DNA of 64,000 bases from Pseudomonadota bacterium (GTDB lineage: Bacteria > Myxococcota_A > Polyangia > Polyangiales > Polyangiaceae): assembly GCA_023398955.1 (NCBI GenBank), contig JAEWRL010000219.1, positions 100,206 through 164,205 on the forward strand. Direction: 5' to 3'. This document shows, piece after piece, positions 1-9,360 of this stretch (position 1 is the first letter of the stretch; the number at the start of each line of letters is the position of its first letter). The translations under genes were made by a program, and so were the position numbers. The notes under the pieces were generated by a model, which was given only the letters and a program-made list of their open reading frames with translations, was not told where the DNA came from and did no database searches.

Positions 1-35
1 CTCCAACGCCTCGCGGCCCAATTGCGACAACGCTC

Positions 36-575
36 ATGGCACTCACGTTCGTCCTCTTCATCAGCCGTTTCGTGCGCCTCGCGGGGCGGTGGGCTCTCGC
101 CTATCGTCGACCAACGCGATTGAGGCTCGGGCCTGAAGGTCTGGAGATGGAACAAAGGACAGAGATGCTCGGGAGGGTCCTTCGAGAGCGCCGTGTTCTC
201 TTCTCTCTAGATGCCTTGGCAAGGATCACACGAGAGACACGCTTCGCCAATCTTGGACTCTACGTCGGTCTGCTCGCCCTCGTTATCGGCACCTTCATCG
301 GCTCGGGCCTGCTCGTGGACGGCGTTCAGGTCTCGGGCGGCTCCACGCCCCTCATAGCGCTCGGTCTGCTCTTCGTTCTTCTTGGGGTCGGCGCTGACGC
401 CGCCATCGCGCTCTTTGACGGGCGTCGTCGCCAACACTGCAGACTTGTCGTCGAACCGCGGAACGGCCGAGCGCTATGTATCGCCCGCGTCGACCTGCAG
501 GCAGCGGATGCCGTCCTCGAAGGTGTGAAGGCCCAGCTTGCACGAGCGGCAGTCGCGGCACCGAAGCTCGGCTGA
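36..575 (+). CDS. Hypothetical two-pass membrane protein, probably cut by the left edge
   Basis: I do not recognise this family. The reading frame stays open from the first bases of the window to the ATG used here, so the gene may begin outside the window. The visible part starts with a basic, partly hydrophobic stretch. A soluble segment rich in Arg follows, then two strong hydrophobic segments at about residues 73-93 and 105-126. A short soluble tail of about 50 residues has alternating charged and hydrophobic residues. It is convergent with the TonB-like gene to its right, about 35 bases away. I infer an inner-membrane protein; the function is unknown. Confidence 0.6.
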   Translation: MALTFVLFISRFVRLAGRWALAYRRPTRLRLGPEGLEMEQRTEMLGRVLRERRVLFSLDALARITRETRFANLGLYVGLLALVIGTFIGSGLLVDGVQVSGGSTPLIALGLLFVLLGVGADAAIALFDGRRRQHCRLVVEPRNGRALCIARVDLQAADAVLEGVKAQLARAAVAAPKLG

Positions 576-609
576 CATCCGCCACGCTGGAGGTAGCGTC
601 CCCGCTGAG

Positions 610-2055
610 CTATTCCTCGGCCGATCGTCCACCGGTGGCCCCAGTCGGAACTGACGCTTCCGGTGCGGGAGCTGACACTGGTGAACTTCCAGCCTCAGCG
701 TCCAACGGTGCGACGGAAGGAGCGCCGCTGGTCGGCCGCGGCGCAGAACGGCGACTCCTCCCGTCGGGCGTCAGCAGGCTTGCCCCAATCTCGAGGAGCT
801 GCGCCAACTGGGCTGGAGTCGCCCGTACCGTTCCAACGATCTTGCTTCCCTCGGCGCGAAACACGGTGGGCTCGATGAACCGGTGCCGGCGGGCACCAAG
901 CAAAGCGCCAAGAACGCCGAGGTCGAGCTGGGTGACAGCATCCAGAACCCGCGTAAGCTCCGTGGCGTTGGCCGCCGCGAGCTCCGCCGATTGATCCCGT
1001 AGAACGACCTCCGCACGCGCCCCGCCGTCAGAAGTGAGGGACACTTTTACCCGCGCCGAGTGGATCGTCCTAGGGAACTCGAAACGGGTGCCAAGGAGAA
1101 CCCTCCATGGAGTTGCAATATGGGCTTCGAGCACCGTGTCGCCAGTACCCGCGGGGAATTCGAGCTTGCGTTGCTGCAGGGCGTGGGCCGCTGCGCTCGG
1201 TGGAACAACCATGACCACGTCGCTGTCCGGCAGAATCACGAAGGTGCGGTCGGCGCGGTCTGCCCGCGCAACGGCAGCAGGCACTCCGGCATCGAGCCAA
1301 TGCCCTCCTGGGCTGCGTTCGACGAGGGCATGTACCGCAGCGCGGATGCGCTCGTCGTCCACACGATAGCGCATGACAGCAGCCACTTGGGAGGACTCGC
1401 GGAACTGCGGCCCCACGATGAGATATTCGTCGAAGTCGCGAATTGCATCCAATCCAGAAGGACCGAAGAAGTCTCTCCATTGGTACACGCGAGCCAAGAG
1501 TGTTCCCAGCACGGGCCCAAGCGGGTGCTGCCGGATGCGCGCCGCGTGAATCAGCAGCCGCACATTGGCGTTCGCATCGACGACCTCACCAGCCTCGCCG
1601 GACAGCGCCACCGGGTCGTCAATGCCGCCCTCCGCCCCTGCATCCAACGCGCGTTCCGTCCCGCCATCAGGGTCCCGCTCATTGGAATCCTTGCCTGCGT
1701 CCAAATCCTCCGAATCTGTTCCCGCATCGGGCAGACCACCGTCGGGCATTGCCTCATCGAGCCGAGTTGCCTCCGGAGCGGGCGGGGGAGGCTCCTCGGC
1801 CGCTGTCTCGGGATCACCCGGGGCTGCCTCGGGCGCAGGCTCCTCTCCCCCGGATTGAAGCAGCTCGATCGGAATCGCCTTAAGCTCACCGAGATCCTGA
1901 ACGGGACCAGGCTTCGACTCGACCAGCGCAAGCAGGCCGAGAAGGGCCGACCACGGCGTGAGTGGCAAATGAACGAGGAGAGAGATAAAGAAAAGAAGGC
2001 CGAGACGCGCCCGCTCGGTGTCCCGCTGTCCACGCCACTGGGTTCCGAGAGCCAC
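610..2055 (-). CDS. TonB-like membrane-anchored protein of unknown function
   Basis: The 481-residue protein has a short basic N-terminus, one long hydrophobic segment at about residues 18-45, then a region rich in Pro, Glu, Asp and Gly up to about residue 165. A folded domain follows to about residue 430, and the tail is Ser/Ala/Pro-rich. An N-terminal anchor followed by a Pro/acidic spacer resembles TonB-type and other envelope-spanning proteins of myxobacteria. I cannot place the C-terminal domain in TonB or any other named family. The likely location is the inner membrane, with the bulk in the periplasm. It is divergent from the L,D-transpeptidase gene across a 159-base gap, so both could share a control region. 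The coding frame is clear; the function is not. Confidence 0.65.
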   Translation of the reverse strand: MALGTQWRGQRDTERARLGLLFFISLLVHLPLTPWSALLGLLALVESKPGPVQDLGELKAIPIELLQSGGEEPAPEAAPGDPETAAEEPPPPAPEATRLDEAMPDGGLPDAGTDSEDLDAGKDSNERDPDGGTERALDAGAEGGIDDPVALSGEAGEVVDANANVRLLIHAARIRQHPLGPVLGTLLARVYQWRDFFGPSGLDAIRDFDEYLIVGPQFRESSQVAAVMRYRVDDERIRAAVHALVERSPGGHWLDAGVPAAVARADRADRTFVILPDSDVVMVVPPSAAAHALQQRKLEFPAGTGDTVLEAHIATPWRVLLGTRFEFPRTIHSARVKVSLTSDGGARAEVVLRDQSAELAAANATELTRVLDAVTQLDLGVLGALLGARRHRFIEPTVFRAEGSKIVGTVRATPAQLAQLLEIGASLLTPDGRSRRSAPRPTSGAPSVAPLDAEAGSSPVSAPAPEASVPTGATGGRSAEE

Positions 2056-2214
2056 GCTGGCACCATAGCGTTACCCGCGTGCCGGCGCGAATCGGTACTA
2101 TCGCGGGTGGCATGCACTTGGCAATACACTCGGCTGAGCAGTCAGTCTGGGCATCAGCCGAACCGATTCGACGACCGCTCTCTTCGATACTAAGCCCCAA
2201 GCGCACAGTGAGCT

Positions 2215-3969
2215 ATGATTCGATCAAGATCTCCACGCACAGCCCCTTGCCGCGCCATTGGGTCCGGCCTCTTTTGTCAGCTCTTGGTGCTCTCGGCATT
2301 CGTGACGAGCTGCAATCTCTTCGAGGAAGATACACCGGACACGCCTTCGCCCGCTAGCACCGTCAGCGCTCGCGGCTCGGCCCCCTCGCCCGCCGCCGCT
2401 ACATCGGCGGTGCCTGGCGAACTCGTCACCGCACCCGCGGTGGATGCAGGGTCACCCGAAGAGGCAGAACCTCCACCCCACCCCGGACCCTGGTTCGTCG
2501 TGACTTCCTTGGCCGCCTCGGTCTACCGCGCGCCCGAGTTCGACCGCAAGGGGCACCTCGGCTACGCGCGCAGCGGGGCGAAGATCCCCGTCAAGCCAGA
2601 TGTCGTGTCAAAAGCGAAGTGCAGCGGGGGATGGTACGCCGTCGTCGACGGCGGGTACGTCTGCGGCAACCAAGGCACGGTCGATCCAAAAGACAACAGG
2701 CTCCGCTTCACAATGAAGCAGCCAGACCTCGAAGCTGTCCTTCCCTACCGTTATGCGCGCAACGCAAAGAACGGAACCCCGCTCTACCGCTCGATACCCT
2801 CGCGCGAACAGATGCTGCAGTATGAGCCCTACCTCGATCCCGGTCGCGCCCGGGCCGACGCCGGTGCCGATGCGGGTGCCCAGGACGCAGCGGACGCGGG
2901 CGCTGCTCCTCCTGCGGCCGTTGATGGTGGGGCGACGCGTGACCGGCTGCGCAGCAAGCTGGACGATGCTCTCGCGGACGCGGGCCTGGACTTTGCTACC
3001 GAAGACGAAGCCAAGACAGAGCCCGACACGCCATGGTGGCAGCAGGAAGACGCGCACGACCGTTTGCACGAAGTAACACTGGAACAACTCGAGTCGGAGG
3101 CGGACGGAATCCTCGCGAAGCGCATGGTGAAGGGCTTCTACGTTGCAGTCGACAAGACATTTCGTTGGAACGATCGCACCTGGTATAAAACAACGAAAGG
3201 CCTAGTTGCTCCGCAGGACCGCCTTGGAGGGGCGTCCGGCTCCGAGTTCTCGGGGGCGGAACTCGGACAGAAGCACGATCTGCCCATTGGATGGGTTCAT
3301 GGGTGGCGGAAGTCGACCGCCGTTTATGAGATCGACGTGGAAAAACAAACCCTCAAAACGGTCGGAGAAGCCAAGCACTTCGAGCTCCTCGACCTCTCGG
3401 GGCGGACAACCGAGATCAGGGATCGGGTTTACCGCGAGCTGGACGACGGCAGATGGGTGCGCGCCGCGCACGTCCGCGTCACGAACCCTGGAAGCGCACC
3501 AACCGACCTGTCCCCTCGCGAGCGCTGGATCGACGTGAACCTCGCCGAGCAGACGCTCGTCGCGTTCGAAGGACAGACCCCGGTATTCGCCACCCTGGTG
3601 AGCACAGGTAGGTCCTCGCGAGTCAAGGCGAAGGATCATCGGACGCCCACCGGTGAATGGCGAGTCCGCGAGAAGCACCTCACCACAACCATGGACGGGG
3701 ACGGGACAGCAGCCGGAGATCTGCCCTACAGCATCGAAGATGTACCTTATGTGATGTATTACTATCGCTCTTATGCGCTCCATGGTGCGTTCTGGCACAG
3801 AAACTATGGGATGGAGATGAGCCATGGATGCATCAACCTTGCCCCCTTGGACGCCAAGTGGCTCTTCTTCTTCGCCGGCCCCAAGCTGCCGCGAGGCTGG
3901 CACGCCGTTTGGTCAAGTGAGGAAGCCCCAGGAACACGGATCATCGTGCACGAGGGGCGGGCGAGCTGA
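2215..3969 (+). CDS. L,D-transpeptidase (YkuD domain) lipoprotein
   Basis: Likely a peptidoglycan L,D-transpeptidase, making 3-3 cross-links or attaching proteins to the wall. The 584-residue protein has a hydrophobic signal ending in a lipobox (VTSC, Cys at about residue 33), so it should be lipid-anchored. An Ala/Pro-rich linker and an SH3-like segment (about 92-160) follow, then a low-complexity stretch of repeated Asp-Ala-Gly (about 212-240). The C-terminal YkuD domain (about 440-575) carries the family signature: His523, then SHGCIN with nucleophile Cys539. It is longer than most family members because of the linker and extra N-terminal domains. It is divergently arranged with the TonB-like gene. 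The catalytic assignment is firm; the exact cross-linking role is inferred. Confidence 0.9.
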   Translation: MIRSRSPRTAPCRAIGSGLFCQLLVLSAFVTSCNLFEEDTPDTPSPASTVSARGSAPSPAAATSAVPGELVTAPAVDAGSPEEAEPPPHPGPWFVVTSLAASVYRAPEFDRKGHLGYARSGAKIPVKPDVVSKAKCSGGWYAVVDGGYVCGNQGTVDPKDNRLRFTMKQPDLEAVLPYRYARNAKNGTPLYRSIPSREQMLQYEPYLDPGRARADAGADAGAQDAADAGAAPPAAVDGGATRDRLRSKLDDALADAGLDFATEDEAKTEPDTPWWQQEDAHDRLHEVTLEQLESEADGILAKRMVKGFYVAVDKTFRWNDRTWYKTTKGLVAPQDRLGGASGSEFSGAELGQKHDLPIGWVHGWRKSTAVYEIDVEKQTLKTVGEAKHFELLDLSGRTTEIRDRVYRELDDGRWVRAAHVRVTNPGSAPTDLSPRERWIDVNLAEQTLVAFEGQTPVFATLVSTGRSSRVKAKDHRTPTGEWRVREKHLTTTMDGDGTAAGDLPYSIEDVPYVMYYYRSYALHGAFWHRNYGMEMSHGCINLAPLDAKWLFFFAGPKLPRGWHAVWSSEEAPGTRIIVHEGRAS

Positions 3970-4236
3970 GCAGCAGAGCGTCAAGCGCTCTCGAGCGTCC
4001 GGCGGGCCCATGCCCAGGGAGAAAGAGAAGGCACGGGCATTGGACTGGCCAGGGAGCCGTCATCGTGCGACTAAACAGCGACGCGAGCCGGGCCGTCATG
4101 GTAGCTAGGTGCCAGGCTCCGCCAGGACGGGCCACGAACCCACTGGTTTCGACCCACCTGGCTCATGCCCCAGCCATTCCTTACATTACTGCCGCTTGAC
4201 TCACGAGCGGCGTCGGACCATCAAGCAGCGACGGAA

Positions 4237-5241
4237 ATGGACCAGTTCTCCGCTCACCTCGATCGTGGATGGGACCTCGTGCAGCGCGGGGATTCGCGCG
4301 GCGCTGAGCTGTCGGCGCGCCGGGCCCTCGAGATCGATAGCCAATCCCCCGAAGCATATAACCTCCTCGGATACGTTTCTGCTCTCCAAGGGGACTTCGA
4401 CGACGCCATCGAGAACTACCACCAGGCGATTGCGCTCGACGAAACGTACCTGGAGGCGATGCTGAACGCGGCGGAGGTGTGCATCCACCCCCTAGGTGAG
4501 TTCGACGAGGCAATACGGCTCTGTGAGCAGGCCCTCGATCTCGCCGAGAACGACGACGAGACCGTCGATGCGCTCCTGCTGTGCTTCGATGCACTCCTCG
4601 GCAAGGGCGACATGGACGCGGCGCGGGAGCTCTGCAAGCGTTTTCCAACGGGACCGTTTCAGAATCCGAACCATAGCTTCCTCGTGGGCCGTGCCTATTA
4701 CGAGATTGGTGACGCAGAGCGCGCCGCGCCCCTGATCGAGACTTCCATCAAGACGACTCCCGAGAACTCTGAGGCTTTCTACTACCTCGGTCTTCTGCGC
4801 GACGATCAGGGCGATATCCCCGCGGCGACGCGTGCATTCCTGCGGTCACGGGAGTTGGATTTGGAGTTTCCACTGCCAGCTTGGTCCTTGTCCCGCGAAA
4901 CCTTCGAAGTCACGGCTCGACGCGCCATCGAAGGCCTGAGCCACGAACTCCGTCAGTTCCTTCGCGATGATGAGGTCTATGTCGCCGACGTTCCCGGCGT
5001 GGAAGTTGTCGTGGACGGCGTAGATCCACGAGCAATCCTTCTGCTCGATGGCGTTCAGCCCGCGGACGAACGGGACCGCGGGTACGTTCGGCTGTTCATC
5101 TATCAGCGCAACGCAGAACGCCTCGCAGGAACCGTCGAACACATCCAGGGCGAGATTCTTGCCGCCCTCGAACGAGAGATCACCAACACTCTGCTCGAAG
5201 CCGAGCGTGACAAGGTGATGGATGCACGTCAGCTCAACTAG
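4237..5241 (+). CDS. TPR protein with a zincin-like C-terminal domain lacking HExxH
   Basis: Tetratricopeptide helices cover roughly residues 1-220 (repeated A-x3-A and Y/F-x3-G/A patterns). The last about 100 residues resemble the minimal zincin-like metallopeptidase family (Zincin_1): an acidic VxVxDVP-type start, a GVDPRAxLL turn and an IYQRNxERLA segment. Where active members carry HExxH, this protein reads LEREI, with no histidines, so it is probably not a protease. An in-frame ATG 72 bases upstream could add 24 residues; I chose the later ATG because the TPR pattern begins there. No signal peptide is visible, so it is likely cytoplasmic. The TPR part is secure; the zincin relationship comes from memory of the family and needs a profile search. 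Confidence 0.75.
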   Translation: MDQFSAHLDRGWDLVQRGDSRGAELSARRALEIDSQSPEAYNLLGYVSALQGDFDDAIENYHQAIALDETYLEAMLNAAEVCIHPLGEFDEAIRLCEQALDLAENDDETVDALLLCFDALLGKGDMDAARELCKRFPTGPFQNPNHSFLVGRAYYEIGDAERAAPLIETSIKTTPENSEAFYYLGLLRDDQGDIPAATRAFLRSRELDLEFPLPAWSLSRETFEVTARRAIEGLSHELRQFLRDDEVYVADVPGVEVVVDGVDPRAILLLDGVQPADERDRGYVRLFIYQRNAERLAGTVEHIQGEILAALEREITNTLLEAERDKVMDARQLN

Positions 5242-5262
5242 ATGAACGAGCGGGGTCCTTGA

Positions 5263-5295
5263 GCGCTTGCGCCCGGGCTCCGGCGGCGCGAGCGC
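5263..5295. terminator. GC-rich hairpin between convergent genes
   Basis: Two 10-base arms (GCGCTTGCGC and GCGCGAGCGC) pair at nine of ten positions around a 13-base loop, just after the TPR gene and facing the convergent prenyl synthase. No T-run follows on either side, so it could be a Rho-dependent or weak terminator, or simply a GC-rich inverted repeat. Confidence 0.3.
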
Positions 5296-5451
5296 CAAGC
5301 TCCCACTCCCGCGGGTTCGATTTGGTTCCGGCTCCGCAGCGTCAAGGGTCAGCCGCCCCGCTTCTGCGCCATGCTGGCGAGCACCCTGCGTACTTCGCAG
5401 ACGTGGGCATTGAGGGTTCGGCCATTCACGACGCTCACGAGCGAAGGCAGC

Positions 5452-6507
5452 CTACTGCGCTCTACCGACAAGCTCTCGAGCTATGGTCTCGAGCATCGCT
5501 CGTGCAGCAGTGAGGGGAAGCCCGCTCATGGACCGAATGGCATCCTCCGTAATGCTCTCAGCGCGCTGCCTGACCTCCTTGCACGCCCCCGTCGCGACGA
5601 CGGTCTCACGCACAGCATCGAGCGGCTTCGAGTCCCCCGCGTGCACGCGCTGCACCTGTTGCAATAGTCCAGGCTCTCTCTGCACCGCGATCACGAGAGG
5701 CAGGGTGAGCTTGCCTTCTCGGAGGTCGGCAGCCATGCCCTTCCCCGACGACTCCCCCGCGTAATCAAGGACGTCATCTACGAGCTGGAAGGCAATCCCA
5801 AGTGCCTCCCCGAAGCCAGCGAGCCTTGTTTGGTCCGAACCGGTCGCGCCGCCGAGACGTGCTCCGCTTCGCGCTGCGAAAGCGAAGAGAGAGGCCGTCT
5901 TGCCTCGGAGGATAGAGTAATACGTCTGCTCGGAGAGATCGAGCTTCCGCCTCCCCTGGAGCTGGGTGACCTCCCCGTCGACGAGCAGCCGTATCGTCGT
6001 GATGAGATCGTCCATCAGGTCGGGGGCGGAATCCAGCGTGCGCCGTAGAGCATGCACGAGCAAAAGGTCCCCTGCCAAGACGCTGATGGCATTCCCGTAC
6101 GCGAGCCTGGCTGTTTCTCTACCTCGCCGCACCATGCCCTCATCCATGACATCGTCGTGCAGAAGCGTCGCGTTGTGCAACAACTCGCTGACGAGGGCGA
6201 TCTCACGCGTCGCCGGGGCTAGCGCGCCGAAGCAGCGCGCCGAGAGCAGCAGCATGGCGGGACGCACCCGCTTCCCACCCAAGGTAACGAGGTGGCGAGC
6301 TGCAGCGCTCGCTGGCGGGGCGCCATCCGATGCCGTGGCCGCGATGGCAGACTCAATCCATGCGAGATCGCCGTCGAGCAACTCCTGGATGGACTCGAGC
6401 CGGGCGCGCAACGCCGGGTCTGGCACATCGGCTGCCTGAACTTCGACCAGCGTCTGAACCGCTTCGCTTACACTCCGTTGCATCTTCGGCCCAACCGATA
6501 CTTGCAA
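5452..6507 (-). CDS. Polyprenyl diphosphate synthase (trans-isoprenyl chain)
   Basis: Condenses isopentenyl diphosphate units onto an allylic primer, making a long-chain polyprenyl diphosphate, probably the quinone side chain. All family landmarks are visible: GGKRVRP (residues 77-83), the first Asp-rich motif DDVMD (118-122) and the second DDVLD (244-248), with FQLVDD ahead of it. The 351-residue length is slightly above the usual 320-330 because of about 25 extra N-terminal residues, so a later start is possible. The residues before the first Asp motif are small-to-medium (LLHNATLLH), as in long-chain octaprenyl/heptaprenyl enzymes rather than farnesyl synthase. Product length cannot be fixed from sequence alone. 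It is divergent from the small membrane-protein gene to its right. Confidence 0.92.
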   Translation of the reverse strand: MQVSVGPKMQRSVSEAVQTLVEVQAADVPDPALRARLESIQELLDGDLAWIESAIAATASDGAPPASAAARHLVTLGGKRVRPAMLLLSARCFGALAPATREIALVSELLHNATLLHDDVMDEGMVRRGRETARLAYGNAISVLAGDLLLVHALRRTLDSAPDLMDDLITTIRLLVDGEVTQLQGRRKLDLSEQTYYSILRGKTASLFAFAARSGARLGGATGSDQTRLAGFGEALGIAFQLVDDVLDYAGESSGKGMAADLREGKLTLPLVIAVQREPGLLQQVQRVHAGDSKPLDAVRETVVATGACKEVRQRAESITEDAIRSMSGLPLTAARAMLETIARELVGRAQ

Positions 6508-6593
6508 TCAGCGGCCACGGCAACCTGCACGGTGAAGCCGAAGACTCTGCCGTCCGATTGACTCGGACGGGCAACGAGCGCTAGACCGCGACC

Positions 6594-7091
6594 ATGCCTG
6601 GCTCCGACGCCACGAGGACCATCACCCGGGCAGAGCGAATCGGCCGTCGCGTCGGAGTGCTGTGCTTTGCTGTCATCGTTGGCGGGTGCACGCTGCTTTG
6701 GGCCACCCAGATCTTCCGTCAGGTCTGGGGAACGCCCGACGTCGTGAGCGTAGGTCCCTGCCGACCGGCCCTTGGAGGGCTCATCGCCGCGGTCCGGCGT
6801 GCCCGCGATGCGGCAGCTTCCACTCCGACTGGGGAACGTGTGGCACTCGCGCGCTTTCGCGCGGCGTTGAAGCCGGAATGGGATGACCGCCCAGAGGTGG
6901 AAATCCGCTGTTCCCGCGACCCCATGGCCCAGAAGGCCCTCGCAGAGATAGATCGCTTCCGCTACGCTGAAGAGCACTCCGTCCGCTACATGGCTGCGGA
7001 CCTATCGAGACGTCGGCGGAACATTCAGCTGCTTGAGCGTTCGTTGGATGTCGCCACCTCCGGACCGGTGGAGGAACGCGGCAAGGACTGA
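6594..7091 (+). CDS. Hypothetical single-pass membrane protein
   Basis: Not recognised. The 165-residue product begins with a charged segment, has one hydrophobic helix at about residues 20-40, and continues as a mostly helical, Arg/Glu-rich domain with two cysteines (about residues 56 and 105) that could form a disulfide if exported. It lies 52 bases upstream of the RNA helicase on the same strand and may be cotranscribed. The helical tail would sit in the periplasm if the N-terminus is cytoplasmic. Confidence 0.55.
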   Translation: MPGSDATRTITRAERIGRRVGVLCFAVIVGGCTLLWATQIFRQVWGTPDVVSVGPCRPALGGLIAAVRRARDAAASTPTGERVALARFRAALKPEWDDRPEVEIRCSRDPMAQKALAEIDRFRYAEEHSVRYMAADLSRRRRNIQLLERSLDVATSGPVEERGKD

Positions 7092-7143
7092 GCAGAGGGG
7101 CTGGCGGGGTTCCTGAGCCCGGTCTAAGCTCCGCCCGCATTTC

Positions 7144-9312
7144 ATGGAAGAGGCTGACCCCAACCACACCAGCAACCCACCGCCAACCTTTGCTGACCTT
7201 GCGCTCTCGGACGAGCTCAACCGCGCAATAGAAGACCTGGGTTACACGCATCCGACGCCAGTCCAGCGGGAGGTGTTCGATCCCGCCAAGCGGGGCCTGG
7301 ACCTCGTTGTCCAGGCCAGAACAGGCACCGGTAAGACCGCGGCGTTCGGCATGCCGATCGTCGACGCTATCGTCCGGCGCGGCCAAGAGCACGTGCAGGC
7401 TCTGATCTTGTGCCCAACCCGCGAGCTTGCCCTCCAGGTCTCCCGGGAGCTCGAAGCCCTGGGCAAGTACCGCGGTATCAAGCCAGTGGCGATTTACGGA
7501 GGGGCACCCATGCCGCGCCAGGTGGAGCAGATTCGGGCGGGAGCGCAGGTTCTCGTGGGAACTCCAGGGCGTGTCCTCGATCACCTGCAGCGGGGCACAT
7601 TGGACGTGAGTCAACTCCGGCTCTTCGTTCTGGACGAGAGCGACGAGATGCTCTCCATGGGCTTCTTGCCTCAGATCGACCAAATCCAACGCTACCTTCC
7701 GGAAGCCCGCCAGACTCTACTGTTCAGCGCGACGTTGCCGCCGGACATTCAACGGCTCGCCGAAACGAGGCTCCGCAATCCGGAGTTCCTGACACTAAGC
7801 GGCGACCACATCGGGGCATTGGAGATCACGCACCTGGTGTACTTGAGCCGAGGCGACAAGTTGGCCGAGCTCATTCAGGTGCTGGAAGTCGAGGATCCGG
7901 AGAGCGCAATCATATTCTGCAATACCCGTGACGAGACGAAGCGCGTCGCTGCCGCGCTTCAGCAACAGGGGTTCACCGCAGATTGGATGAACGCTGATCT
8001 GGCTCAGGGGGATCGGGAGAAGGTAATGGCCGCGACGCGGCAGGGCGAACTCCGCTTTCTCGTGTGCACAGACGTCGCCGCGCGGGGCATCGACATCTCT
8101 CACCTCACCCACGTCATCAACTTCGACTTTCCCGAAGCCTCCGAAAACTATGTGCACCGCACAGGTCGGACCGGCCGTGCCGGGCGCACCGGAACCGCCG
8201 TGTCCCTGATCGAGCCCAAGGACATCGGAAACCTCTACCTGACCCGACTGACCTACAAGATTCGAACGGTGGAACGTCAGCTTCCGACGGCCAGGGAGAT
8301 CCGAACCCGTGCGGAGGCGGACCTCGTGGAGATGTTCGTTCAAGCGTTTGCCGATCGGGTCATCCATGGGGAGGATTCAGCCCTTGCGAAACGGCTACTG
8401 ACTCACGAGATGGCCGAGCAGGTGGTCGCCGGTCTGCTCAGGGATCATCTTGGTGCGCGCCCGGAGGCCCAAGAAGAAGCGACTGCAGCGCGGCACTCGA
8501 AGCGGCCACGCGAAGCTGATGGTCACTCACCGGAGCCCCGGGAGGCTTCACCCACACGGAATGATAGGCCGTCGCGCGGAGTCGAATCTCGTGATAGGCG
8601 TCGCCCGAAAAGGGATGAAGCTCGCGACCTGCGTCGCCCGATGGGGGATGAGGCTCGCGGTCCGCGTCGCCCGATGGGGGTGCGCACCGACACCGAAGGT
8701 TCACGGCCGCGCACCGCAACGGAACCAGCGGACCCAGATAAGGCAAAGCCGGTAGCGGCGGTAGCACCTGAACAGGTGCCGCCAAGTACCCTGGACCTCG
8801 CTCGCCCGACACCGAGCGCCGACCCCGGTGCTGAGGAGGTTCCCTCTCGCGGCGGGAGCCCTCGGAGACGGCGTCCTTCGAAGACCGCCGACACCACGGG
8901 CGCCCGCGCGTTTTCCCCACATGAGCAGCTGTCACCAGCTGCTTACGTCGAAGAGTTTGAGTTCGGTTACACGGTCTCCGATTTCGACCCGCAGGCTCTG
9001 CGGGATGCGGAAGCAGACACCATCACGAAGGAGATTGCACCGTCCGATGATGGCACGGAAGCAGTCACGGGCCTGGTCGAGCTCTACGTCAATGTCGGGA
9101 AGAAAGACGGCGCCTCCGAAGCGGATTTCGAATCCTTGCTTGCCGCGAAGGCCGGTATCCTTCGCCACGACACCGGGTATATTCGCGTGCGAAATCGCCA
9201 TACCTTCGTGGCCGTGCGGGAGGAGATTTTCGAGCGCGCCCAACGAGCGCTGGATGGCGCCGAGATCGCTGGCAAGTGTGCGGTCGCGGAGCCGGCGCGA
9301 CCGCGGCTCTGA
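7144..9312 (+). CDS. DEAD-box RNA helicase with DbpA-type RNA-binding domain
   Basis: ATP-dependent RNA helicase of the DeaD/CsdA/DbpA group, acting in ribosome assembly or RNA turnover. Visible motifs: Q-motif Gln41, Walker A ARTGTGKT (58-65), SAT (195-197) and HRTGRTGRAGRTG in the second RecA domain. Motif II reads Asp164-Glu165-Ser166-Asp167 (DESD) instead of DEAD. After about residue 430 comes a low-complexity, Arg/Glu/Pro-rich linker with an 11-residue repeat (RRPMGDEAR type). The last about 75 residues match the DbpA RNA-binding domain (ELYVNVGKKDGAS at about 643-655). The 722 residues are long for the family because of the linker. Recognition of the family is secure; the RNA target is not known. 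Confidence 0.93.
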   Translation: MEEADPNHTSNPPPTFADLALSDELNRAIEDLGYTHPTPVQREVFDPAKRGLDLVVQARTGTGKTAAFGMPIVDAIVRRGQEHVQALILCPTRELALQVSRELEALGKYRGIKPVAIYGGAPMPRQVEQIRAGAQVLVGTPGRVLDHLQRGTLDVSQLRLFVLDESDEMLSMGFLPQIDQIQRYLPEARQTLLFSATLPPDIQRLAETRLRNPEFLTLSGDHIGALEITHLVYLSRGDKLAELIQVLEVEDPESAIIFCNTRDETKRVAAALQQQGFTADWMNADLAQGDREKVMAATRQGELRFLVCTDVAARGIDISHLTHVINFDFPEASENYVHRTGRTGRAGRTGTAVSLIEPKDIGNLYLTRLTYKIRTVERQLPTAREIRTRAEADLVEMFVQAFADRVIHGEDSALAKRLLTHEMAEQVVAGLLRDHLGARPEAQEEATAARHSKRPREADGHSPEPREASPTRNDRPSRGVESRDRRRPKRDEARDLRRPMGDEARGPRRPMGVRTDTEGSRPRTATEPADPDKAKPVAAVAPEQVPPSTLDLARPTPSADPGAEEVPSRGGSPRRRRPSKTADTTGARAFSPHEQLSPAAYVEEFEFGYTVSDFDPQALRDAEADTITKEIAPSDDGTEAVTGLVELYVNVGKKDGASEADFESLLAAKAGILRHDTGYIRVRNRHTFVAVREEIFERAQRALDGAEIAGKCAVAEPARPRL
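8599..8680 (+). repeat. 33-base in-frame tandem repeat in helicase linker
   Basis: Three copies of a 33-base unit start at 8599, 8632 and 8665, the third partial. Each begins CGTCGCCCG and continues through a GGGATGA(A/G)GCTCGCG-type core. They encode an 11-residue repeat (RRPxxDEARxx) in the disordered linker of the helicase, a likely site of copy-number variation between strains. Confidence 0.85.
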
Positions 9313-9360
9313 CGCCGCCGATCGTTTGCACCACCCTCCGCGCGAGGACAGGCTAGGTGA

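Noticed and set aside
1060..2193. 377-codon open frame opposite the TonB-like gene
   Set aside because: No domain and antisense to a gene with clear anchor and linker structure.
5300..5345. GGGTTCGATT segment resembling a tRNA T-loop
   Set aside because: The flanking bases do not pair into a T-arm or acceptor stem, so no tRNA is supported.
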